Source: Zavarzinia sp.
GTDB taxonomy: Bacteria; Pseudomonadota; Alphaproteobacteria; Zavarziniales; Zavarziniaceae
Direction of reading: 5' to 3'
DNA length: 6,181 bases
Assembly: GCA_028694545.1 (NCBI GenBank)
Contig: JAQVKV010000158.1
Span: forward strand, 1-6,181
The notes beneath the pieces were generated by a model. The model was not told the DNA's origin. It saw nothing but the letters and a program-made list of their open reading frames with translations, and ran no database searches. Below are positions 1 through 5,090 of this stretch, piece after piece. A program made the position numbers and the translations under genes. Numbering within the stretch: the first letter of the stretch is position 1; the number at the start of each line of letters is the position of its first letter.

Positions 1-1
1 G

Positions 2-1795
2 ACCGTCTATTCCGCCCCCTCGCGCGAGCTGATGTTCACGCTGGAGACCATTGGCCGCCTGCAGGACATCTCGGGGTACGAGCTTTACGAACACGCCACC
101 CCGGAAGTGATCGAGCAGGTGGTGGAAGAGGCGGGCAAGCTCGCCCGTGACGTCATCGCCCCGACCAATCCGATCGGCGACCGCGAGGGCGCCAAGGTGG
201 AAAACGGCAAGGTCACCGTGCCGGCGGCATTCGAGGCGGCGTGGAAGGCCTATGTCGATGGCGGCTGGCCGGGCGTGCCCTTCGAGCCGGAATTCGGTGG
301 CCAGAGCCTGCCCTGGACCGTGACCGTGGCCGTTTCCGAGCTGTGGTCGTCGGCCAATATGGCGTTCGGCCTGATCATGCTGCTGAACCAGGGCGCGACC
401 GAGGCGATCAACGCCCATGGCACCGAGGAACAGAAGGCCACTTATCTCGAAAAGATGATCGCCGGTGAATGGACCGGCACCATGAACCTGACGGAACCGC
501 AGGCGGGTTCCGACCTCGGCGAGATCAAGTCGAAGGCAACGCCGGCGGAAGACGGCACCTGGCGCGTCAAGGGCCAGAAGATCTTCATCACCTTCGGCGA
601 ACACGACCTCTCCAAGAACATCATCCATCTCGTGCTGGCCAAGACGCCGGGCGCGCCGGCCGGCTCGAAGGGCATTTCCTGCTTCATCGTGCCGAAGTAC
701 CTGATCAACGAGGACGGTTCGCTCGGCAAGCGCAACGACGTGCGCTGCGTCTCGATCGAACACAAGATCGGCATCCACGGCTCGCCCACCTGCGTCATGG
801 CCTTCGGCGACAACGACGATTGCGTCGGCTACATGATCGGCAAGGAGAACCGGGGCCTGCAGGCCATGTTCACCATGATGAACAATGCCCGCCTGTCGGT
901 CGGCGTGCAGGGTCTCGGCCTGGCCGAACGCGCCTATCAGCAGGCGCTCGCCTTCGCGCAGGAGCGCCGGCAGAGCCGCGCCGTCGGCGCCCCTCCGGGC
1001 CCGAGCGCGATCATCGAGCACCCGGACGTGCGCCGCATGCTCTTCACCATGCGCTCGACGATCGACGCCATGCGCGCGCTGGCCTGCCGCAACGCGCTCG
1101 CGATCGATCTCGCCAAGGTCGCCGCGACCGAGGAAGAGCGCGCGGCCGAACGCGCCATGGCCGACCTGCTGACCCCGATCACCAAGGCCTGGTGCACCGA
1201 TCGCGGCATGGATCTGACCTCGCTGAACATCCAGATCCACGGCGGCATGGGCTTCATCGAGGAGACGGGGGCGGGCCAGCACTGGCGCGACAGCCGCATT
1301 GCCCCGATCTATGAAGGCACCAATGGTATCCAGGCCATCGACCTCGTCACCCGCAAGGTGCCGATGAACGGCGGCGACACGGTGCGCGGCCTGATCGCCG
1401 AGATCGAGGCGGTCATTCCCGCGCTGGAGACCGCCGAAGGCATGGACTTCAAGGTGATCGCCAAGCATCTGGCACCCGCCACCGCCGCCTTCGCCGAGGC
1501 GACCGAATGGGTGCTCGCCCATGTCAACACCAGCCCGAATGATGTGCTGGCCACGGCCTGCACCTACCTCGAGATGGCGGGCAATGTCGTCGGTGCCTGG
1601 CTGCAGGCGCGCCTGGCGCTCGCCGCCGCCGAGAAGATGGGCGAGCCGGGGGCGGACAAGAAGTTCCTGAACACGCGCATCGCCTCGGCCCGCTATTTCG
1701 CCGAACAGCGCCTGCCGGTCGCCGCCGCCCTGCTGGGCCCGGTCACCAGCGGCAACGCCCTGCTCGCCGATCTGCCGGACCTGCTGATCGCCTGA
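2..1795 (+). CDS. Acyl-CoA dehydrogenase, DmdC-like (5' end outside window)
   Basis: FAD-dependent acyl-CoA dehydrogenase that would desaturate an acyl-CoA at C2-C3 in the cytoplasm. The first in-frame ATG is at 32, but the frame is open from base 2 and reads TVYSAPSREL before it. This matches the short N-terminal 'Y-x-AP-x-R' segment of the long DmdC family, so the true start is a few codons upstream of the window. Counting from the ATG at 32, residues 151-162 carry the signature MNLTEPQAGSDL and residues 402-430 hold the C-terminal signature. Glu428 in IYEGTNGIQA is the expected catalytic base. Residues from about 455 to 587 form the extra C-terminal domain typical of this ~590-residue family. 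DmdC proper oxidises 3-methylmercaptopropionyl-CoA in DMSP breakdown, but many relatives have unknown substrates and no other dmd gene is visible. I am sure of the family and not of the substrate. Confidence 0.93.
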   Translation, partial: TVYSAPSRELMFTLETIGRLQDISGYELYEHATPEVIEQVVEEAGKLARDVIAPTNPIGDREGAKVENGKVTVPAAFEAAWKAYVDGGWPGVPFEPEFGGQSLPWTVTVAVSELWSSANMAFGLIMLLNQGATEAINAHGTEEQKATYLEKMIAGEWTGTMNLTEPQAGSDLGEIKSKATPAEDGTWRVKGQKIFITFGEHDLSKNIIHLVLAKTPGAPAGSKGISCFIVPKYLINEDGSLGKRNDVRCVSIEHKIGIHGSPTCVMAFGDNDDCVGYMIGKENRGLQAMFTMMNNARLSVGVQGLGLAERAYQQALAFAQERRQSRAVGAPPGPSAIIEHPDVRRMLFTMRSTIDAMRALACRNALAIDLAKVAATEEERAAERAMADLLTPITKAWCTDRGMDLTSLNIQIHGGMGFIEETGAGQHWRDSRIAPIYEGTNGIQAIDLVTRKVPMNGGDTVRGLIAEIEAVIPALETAEGMDFKVIAKHLAPATAAFAEATEWVLAHVNTSPNDVLATACTYLEMAGNVVGAWLQARLALAAAEKMGEPGADKKFLNTRIASARYFAEQRLPVAAALLGPVTSGNALLADLPDLLIA

Positions 1796-1804
1796 CACGA
1801 TGAA

Positions 1805-1833
1805 GCCGCCGACGCTGACGTAGCGTCGGCGGC
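1805..1833 (+). terminator. Strong hairpin after the acyl-CoA dehydrogenase
   Basis: A perfect 12-bp stem (GCCGCCGACGCT at 1805-1816 pairing with 1822-1833) closes a 5-base loop, starting 9 bases after the stop codon. No U-tract follows (GCTCTCGGGCG), so it is not a textbook intrinsic terminator. It may stop transcription with Rho or protect the mRNA 3' end. Its position, just before a separate promoter, supports a transcription-unit boundary. Confidence 0.6.
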
Positions 1834-1848
1834 GCTCTCGGGCGTTAA

Positions 1849-1866
1849 GTTGACGTGCGCGTCAAC
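1849..1866. promoter_or_regulatory. Inverted repeat over the -35 box (putative operator)
   Basis: GTTGACG-TGCG-CGTCAAC has perfect 7-bp arms around a 4-base spacer. The left arm contains the -35 hexamer of the hydrolase promoter, so a dimeric repressor bound here would block RNA polymerase. The repeat differs in half-site and spacing from the palindrome in front of the MarR gene, so a different regulator, such as one of the TetR or GntR type, is more likely. That is inference. Confidence 0.5.
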
Positions 1867-1877
1867 CGCCTTACACT
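1850..1877 (+). promoter_or_regulatory. Sigma70-like promoter of the MBL-fold hydrolase gene
   Basis: The -35 TTGACG (1850-1855, 5/6 to consensus) is followed after 16 bases by the -10 TACACT (1872-1877, 4/6, with the key first T, second A and last T). Transcription would begin near 1884. This lies downstream of the furthest possible GTG start (1855) and upstream of the GTG at 1912, so it supports the shorter protein. Confidence 0.55.
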
Positions 1878-1911
1878 CGCGGATGCAAAAGAAGACGAAA
1901 GCGAGTGCACG

Positions 1912-2964
1912 GTGGGCAGCCTGAGTTTTCCCTTTCCCGACAAGCCTGCGCCGGGCCACGCCATCGAGGTGGCGCCGGGCGTTCATTGGGTGCGTTTCAC
2001 GCTGCCCTTCAGCCTCGACCATATCAATTGCTGGCTGATCGAGGATGGCGAGGGGTGGGCGGTCGTCGACACCGGCCTGCGCGGTCACGAGACCGAGGAG
2101 CAATGGCGTCGCCTGTTCGCGGGGGTCATGGGCGGGCGTCCGGTGACGCGCGTCTTCGCCACCCACCTGCATCCCGACCATATCGGACAGGCCGGCTTCC
2201 TCGCCCGTCATTTCGGCGCGCCCTTGTGGATGACGCGGGCCGAATTCCTGCTTGCCCGCGTGCTGTGCCTTGACGTCCGCCCCGAACCGCCGGCGGAAGC
2301 GGTCGATTTCTATCGTCGCTGCGGCTTCACGCCCGAGATGATCGAGACCTACAAGGCACGCGGCTTCGGCAATTTCTCCCTTGGCGTCACCGAAATGCCC
2401 GTCGGCTATCAGCGCATGTCGGACGGCGACCGGATCGAGATCGGCGGCGACGAATGGGAAGTGGTGGTCGGGCGTGGCCATTCGCCGGAACACGCCTGCC
2501 TGTGGTCGCCCACGCGGAAACTGCTGATCTCGGGCGATCAGGTGCTGCCGCGCATCTCCTCCAATGTCTCGGTCGGCGTGACCGAGCCGGAGGCCGATCC
2601 TCTGACCGACTGGCTCGACTCGCTGGAGATCCTCGCTCGCAGGATCCCGGACGACGTCATGGTGCTGCCCGCCCACAACGAACCCTTCACCGGGCTGCAC
2701 TACCGGCTGCAGCGCCTCGCCCAGGGCCATCAGCGCCGGCTGGACATCACGGTCGACGCGCTGGAGGAGCCACGCCACGCCCTCGATCTCATGCTGCCCA
2801 TGTTCAAGCGCAAGCTGGAAGGCACGGATCTCATGCTGGCGCTGGGCGAAGGGCTTGCCCATCTGCACTGCCTGCGCGCGCGCGGCCTGATCATGCGGGA
2901 GGAAGGGGCGGACGGCGTCCACTACTGGCGGCGTCTCGCCACGGCGCGGGACGCCGCTGAATAA
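1912..2964 (+). CDS. MBL-fold metallo-hydrolase
   Basis: Cytoplasmic metallo-beta-lactamase-fold hydrolase of the broad COG0491 type, with a helical C-terminal tail resembling LACTB2-like proteins. With the start at 1912 (350 residues), the ligands are HLHPDH at 85-90, the His of GRGHS at 190, the Asp of SGDQ at 209 and the His of PAHNEPF at 255. The dinuclear metal site is therefore complete. The GTG at 1912 is chosen over an in-frame GTG at 1855 because the promoter and inverted repeat lie between them, and because the protein then begins just before the family-typical FPFP...APGVHWVRF segment. A weak AGCGAG lies 6 bases upstream. The substrate is unknown. Its neighbours handle acyl-CoAs and some MBL-fold proteins (human MBLAC2) are acyl-CoA thioesterases, so a thioesterase or related ester hydrolase role is plausible. 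The stop codon overlaps the palindrome that precedes the MarR gene. Confidence 0.88.
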   Translation: MGSLSFPFPDKPAPGHAIEVAPGVHWVRFTLPFSLDHINCWLIEDGEGWAVVDTGLRGHETEEQWRRLFAGVMGGRPVTRVFATHLHPDHIGQAGFLARHFGAPLWMTRAEFLLARVLCLDVRPEPPAEAVDFYRRCGFTPEMIETYKARGFGNFSLGVTEMPVGYQRMSDGDRIEIGGDEWEVVVGRGHSPEHACLWSPTRKLLISGDQVLPRISSNVSVGVTEPEADPLTDWLDSLEILARRIPDDVMVLPAHNEPFTGLHYRLQRLAQGHQRRLDITVDALEEPRHALDLMLPMFKRKLEGTDLMLALGEGLAHLHCLRARGLIMREEGADGVHYWRRLATARDAAE

Positions 2965-2984
2965 TACTTCACATGTGAAGTATT
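2963..2984. promoter_or_regulatory. Perfect 22-bp palindrome, probable MarR operator
   Basis: Every base from 2963 to 2984 pairs with its mirror (half-site AATACTTCACA). The site overlaps the stop codon of the hydrolase and ends 19 bases before the ATG of the MarR gene, the usual place for a MarR-family autoregulatory operator. It includes a -35-like TTCACA (2968-2973). The only -10 candidate, CATAAG at 2989-2994, has a poor 15-base spacer, so the promoter itself is not clear. Confidence 0.8.
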
Positions 2985-3003
2985 TCCGCATAAGGTGCCG
3001 GCC

Positions 3004-3471
3004 ATGAGCCGGGAACCACGCCTTTTCCATCTGCTGAACCGCGCCCGTCACGCCGTCTTCAAGGCAGCGGATGCCGAGTTGCTGTTGCGTCTCGACGTGA
3101 CGGCGGCCCAATTGGGCGCCCTCTTCGTGCTGGGCGAGACGGCGGACTGCACCCCGAGCGATCTCGCCGAGGGGTTGGACCTGAATGCTTCCGCCGTTAC
3201 CGGCCTGGTTGACCGGCTGGTGCGCGCCGGCCTTGTCACCCGCCACGCGCACGAGACGGACAGGCGCGTGACCCTGCTTGCCCTGACTCGGGCGGGGAAG
3301 GAGCGGGTGGCGGCGGCGACACCCCTGATGGCGGCTGTGAACACCCGCATCACTGAAGGTTACACGAAGGAGGAGGTGGCGCTGATTGCCCGCTTCCTGG
3401 ATACGACCGCGCAACGCTTCACGGCCCGCGAAGGCCAGGCCGAACAGGAAAAGAGGAGAGCAACAACATGA
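3004..3471 (+). CDS. MarR-family transcriptional regulator
   Basis: Predicted 155-residue winged helix-turn-helix regulator that would act as a dimer. Residues about 50-78 form the DNA-binding helices, with the recognition helix near NASAVTGLVDRLVRAGLV (61-78). The wing follows, with the family's DRR pattern at ETDRRV (84-89) and then the LALTRAGKE segment. Helices at both ends would form the dimer interface. The ATG at 3004 is preferred over the GTG at 2995 because AAGG (2992-2995) lies 8 bases upstream of it. The 22-bp palindrome immediately upstream is probably its own binding site. The gene overlaps the downstream crotonase gene by 4 bp, so the two are co-transcribed and probably translationally coupled. 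MarR regulators beside acyl-CoA enzymes often respond to CoA thioesters or aromatic acids, but this ligand is not known. Confidence 0.92.
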   Translation: MSREPRLFHLLNRARHAVFKAADAELLLRLDVTAAQLGALFVLGETADCTPSDLAEGLDLNASAVTGLVDRLVRAGLVTRHAHETDRRVTLLALTRAGKERVAAATPLMAAVNTRITEGYTKEEVALIARFLDTTAQRFTAREGQAEQEKRRATT

Positions 3472-4244
3472 TCGAACTGGTTACCAGCGTTACAAAGAAT
3501 GGCGTGGCCACCATCACCATGAACCGTCCGGACAAGAAGAACGCCCTGACGCTCGCCATGTACGACGGTATCGTCGATGCCATGATGGCGGCGGAAGCTG
3601 ATACGACGGTCCGCGTCGTCGTGCTGACCGGGGCGGGCGATGCCTTCACCGCCGGCAATGACCTCGTCGATTTCATGCAGAACCCGCCGGATCTCGATGG
3701 TGGCGAATCGCCGGTTTCGCGCTTCCTCGCCAAGATCGTGAGCTTCCCGAAGATCCTGGTCGCGGCGGTGAATGGGGTTGCGGTCGGTGTCGGCACCACC
3801 ATGCTGCTGCATTGCGACCTGGTCTATGCCGCCGATACGGCGAAGTTCTCCATGCCCTTCACTTCGCTCGGCCTGGTGCCGGAAGCGGCGTCGAGCCTGT
3901 TCGTGCCGGCCATGATCGGGCACCGCAAGGCGGCGGAACTCTTTCTCTTCGGTGATCAGTTCAATGCCGGCAAGGCGGCCGAGCTCGGCTTTGTCAACGA
4001 GGTCGTGCCGGCGGCGGAGCTTGCCGCCCATGTCGCGGCCAAGACGGCGCGGCTCACCGCGCTCTCGCCGTCGGCGCTTCGCCTGACCAAGCAGCTCATG
4101 AAATCGGCGACGCCGGATGTCGCCGGCCGCATGAAGGAAGAGGGCGCGATCTTCGGCCGCCTGCTGCGCGGCCCCGAGGTCGCGGAAGCGATCGGGGCCT
4201 TCTTCGAGAAGCGCAAGCCCGACTTCTCGCAGTTCGCGGCGTAA
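3468..4244 (+). CDS. Crotonase-fold enoyl-CoA isomerase/hydratase
   Basis: A 258-residue cytoplasmic enzyme of the crotonase superfamily, of normal length. Oxyanion-hole segments are AGNDL (62-66) and NGVAVGVG (102-109), which bind the CoA thioester carbonyl. In the alignment I can make by eye, the first catalytic Glu of classical hydratases (Glu144 of rat mitochondrial hydratase, in QPEI) is Phe131 here (MPFTSLG). A Glu sits instead at 139 in GLVPEAASS. This matches delta3,delta2-enoyl-CoA isomerases such as ECI2 and yeast Eci1, where that Glu is the base, and the AGNDL segment also resembles ECI2 (SGNDL). The second hydratase Glu is kept (Glu157). Automatic annotation would probably say enoyl-CoA hydratase, but isomerase activity is at least as likely. 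AGGAG (3454-3458) lies 9 bases before the ATG, inside the MarR gene, and the start overlaps the MarR stop as ATGA. Confidence 0.9.
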   Translation: MIELVTSVTKNGVATITMNRPDKKNALTLAMYDGIVDAMMAAEADTTVRVVVLTGAGDAFTAGNDLVDFMQNPPDLDGGESPVSRFLAKIVSFPKILVAAVNGVAVGVGTTMLLHCDLVYAADTAKFSMPFTSLGLVPEAASSLFVPAMIGHRKAAELFLFGDQFNAGKAAELGFVNEVVPAAELAAHVAAKTARLTALSPSALRLTKQLMKSATPDVAGRMKEEGAIFGRLLRGPEVAEAIGAFFEKRKPDFSQFAA

Positions 4245-4265
4245 GGGGAACGGCGCTCCTTTCGG

Positions 4266-4348
4266 CCGCCATCCCGGCGAAAGCCCGGATCTTGCGACGT
4301 CGGGGCGCCTTTCCGTCACGAGGTCCCGGCTTTCGCCGGGACGACGGA
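4266..4348. repeat. Pair of inverted REP-like palindromic units
   Basis: Two copies of a roughly 28-base unit with the core CCCGGCGAAAGCC lie head-to-head, at 4273-4285 on the plus strand and 4328-4340 on the minus strand. Together they form a 14-bp inverted repeat (4272-4285 with 4328-4341). Each unit is itself a hairpin with a GAAA/TTTC loop; the left unit has one stem mismatch. The motif resembles dispersed palindromic repeats I know from alphaproteobacterial intergenic DNA. It fills the gap between the convergent crotonase and DUF3297 genes. Confidence 0.75.
4323..4342. terminator. Hairpin of the right REP-like unit, possible bidirectional terminator
   Basis: GTCCCGGC-TTTC-GCCGGGAC is a perfect 8-bp stem with a 4-base loop, 9 bases beyond the DUF3297 stop codon on the minus strand and about 80 bases beyond the crotonase stop. 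A TTTTT run (4354-4358) follows on the plus strand 11 bases later, too far for a standard intrinsic terminator. A role in ending or insulating the two convergent transcripts is inferred from position. Confidence 0.4.
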
Positions 4349-4350
4349 AA

Positions 4351-4596
4351 TCATTTTTCCTCGTCGCGGAGATAGGGTTCGACCGGGCCCTTGAGGAGAA
4401 TGGTCAGGGGGTTGCCGCGACGGTCGCGGGCGTTGCCGGCGGCGACACGGATCCATCCTTCCGAGACGCAATATTCGTCGACATTGGTCTTTTCCGCGCC
4501 CTTGAAGCGGATGCCGATGCCGCGCTTCAGCAGCTCTTCGTCGTAATAGGGGCTGTTGGGATTGGTGGAAAGCCGGTCGGGCAGGCTGTCGCTCAT
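4351..4596 (-). CDS. DUF3297 family protein
   Basis: Small soluble protein of 81 residues, about the usual length for this family of unknown function. The conserved segments are DRLSTNPNSPYYDEELL (7-23), RGIGIRFKGAEKTNVDEYC (25-43) and SEGWIRVAAGNARDRRGNP (45-63). A single cysteine is at 43. The ATG at 4596 is chosen because family members start with a short MS/MT segment right before PPDRLS-like sequence. An in-frame ATG at 4608 would add MVPR, and neither start has a clear Shine-Dalgarno sequence. The gene stands alone with its own promoter and converges on the crotonase gene across the palindromic repeats. No enzymatic motif is visible. Confidence 0.88.
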   Translation of the reverse strand: MSDSLPDRLSTNPNSPYYDEELLKRGIGIRFKGAEKTNVDEYCVSEGWIRVAAGNARDRRGNPLTILLKGPVEPYLRDEEK

Positions 4597-4629
4597 TCGT
4601 GGAACCATCGAAGGGTGGAAATTCCGTCC

Positions 4630-4658
4630 TTAATAGCGATCCGATCCCGCCCTGCCAA
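4630..4658 (-). promoter_or_regulatory. Sigma70-like promoter of the DUF3297 gene
   Basis: Read on the minus strand, TTGGCA (4658-4653, 5/6 to consensus) is followed after exactly 17 bases by TATTAA (4635-4630, 4/6). Transcription would begin near 4623, giving a leader of roughly 27 bases to the ATG at 4596. This is the best-spaced promoter in the window. Confidence 0.6.
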
Positions 4659-4676
4659 CCACGGTACGGCAGCCAG

Positions 4677-4704
4677 GGGGCGGCGTCGGCGCCGGCACCG
4701 CCCC
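4677..4704 (-). terminator. GC-rich hairpin after the 63-residue gene
   Basis: A 28-base near-perfect inverted repeat starts 25 bases past the stop codon of the minus-strand small gene. The outer arms GGGGCGG/CCGCCCC pair perfectly, and inside are one G-U and one mismatched pair per side. There is no U-tract. It separates the small gene from the DUF3297 promoter on the same strand, so it may end that transcript. Confidence 0.35.
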
Positions 4705-4728
4705 GTGACCGTGATCAGGGGCCCTTGT

Positions 4729-4920
4729 TCAGGCGCTCTGGTCGATCAGGCGGCCGAGGTTGGCCGTCAGGGCGCTTTTCGCGGCGGAGACGGCCGTGGC
4801 GGCCGCCGCATCGTCGCTGTCGCCGTCGTTCTCCCGCTCGCCCGGGCGTTCGATCGCCGCGGGCTGAACGGCAGGCGTATAGGCATGGGGCCGCGCGGTC
4901 CCGGTGGCACTCATGTTCAT
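4729..4920 (-). CDS. Small hypothetical protein, acidic and alanine-rich
   Basis: Predicted 63-residue soluble protein that I do not recognise. It begins MNMSATGTARPHAYTPAVQP, has a charged middle (ERPGERENDGDSDD, 25-38), an Ala-rich stretch (38-50) and a short amphipathic C-terminus ending LGRLIDQSA. It has no signal peptide, membrane segment or cysteine. The case for a real gene is the strong AAGGA ribosome binding site 8 bases before the ATG at 4920, a divergent intergenic region upstream, and a hairpin downstream. The general style (short Pro/Ala N-terminus, then a run of Asp/Gly) recalls small unannotated proteobacterial proteins, but I cannot name a family. The second ATG (4914) would leave a 14-base spacer and is less likely. 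Confidence 0.6.
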   Translation of the reverse strand: MNMSATGTARPHAYTPAVQPAAIERPGERENDGDSDDAAAATAVSAAKSALTANLGRLIDQSA

Positions 4921-4952
4921 GCTTGATTTCCTTCCGAAATAAGCATTCCCAT
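4917..4952 (-). CDS. Possible 11-codon upstream ORF coupled to the small gene
   Basis: On the minus strand an ATG at 4952 opens MGMLISEGNQA and stops at a TGA that overlaps the ATG of the 63-residue gene (ATGA). AGGAGAT lies about 9 bases upstream (its AGGAG complements 4964-4968) and is a good Shine-Dalgarno sequence. This could be a translationally coupled leader peptide or chance. No attenuator structure or run of one regulatory codon is visible. Confidence 0.25.
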   Translation of the reverse strand: MGMLISEGNQA

Positions 4953-4965
4953 TTTGGTGATATCT

Positions 4966-4982
4966 CCTGACCGGAACCTGAC
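4966..4982. other. Direct repeat in the divergent intergenic region
   Basis: CCTGAC occurs at 4966-4971 and again at 4977-4982, one helical turn (11 bp) apart, between the divergent small gene and SHOCT gene. This spacing would suit a tandem-binding regulator, but the hexamers are short and may be chance. I found no convincing -35/-10 pair for either gene in 4953-5090. Confidence 0.2.
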
Positions 4983-5090
4983 GGCGCGGAATTCATGAAC
5001 CGATGCCGGGGTTTTCTCGCTTTTGTCACCGAAGCCGGGCAGGGTGGGGACATTGCGGCGCCGCCGTTCCAGACGATTTCAGGACACTCG

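Noticed and set aside
469..1314. 281-codon plus-strand frame inside the dehydrogenase
   Set aside because: It is a shifted frame of a gene with intact motifs throughout. The Arg/His-rich product is a frame shadow.
1883..1924. 13-codon ORF (MQKKTKASARWAA) in the hydrolase leader
   Set aside because: It starts about where transcription is predicted to begin and has no ribosome site.
1849..2984. Idea that both palindromes are copies of one MarR operator
   Set aside because: The half-sites (GTTGACG versus AATACTTCACA) and their distance from the centre differ, so a shared binding site is not supported.
1693..3414. 573-codon open frame on the minus strand
   Set aside because: It runs antisense through the dehydrogenase end, the hydrolase and the MarR gene, all with clear family motifs. 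Its protein is Arg/Gln/His-rich without recognisable domains, typical of an antisense shadow in GC-rich coding DNA.
3360..4319. 319-codon open frame on the minus strand
   Set aside because: It is antisense to the crotonase gene and starts inside the palindromic repeat. The composition is Arg/Gly/His-rich and no motif is visible.
4599..4970. Plus-strand frames of 123 and 103 codons around 4599-4970
   Set aside because: They are Arg/Pro-rich, lack a ribosome site and lie antisense to the small gene, which has a strong ribosome site.
4973..4999. GGAAC at 4973 as an EcfG-type -35 element
   Set aside because: No GTT-containing -10 element occurs 16-19 bases downstream.
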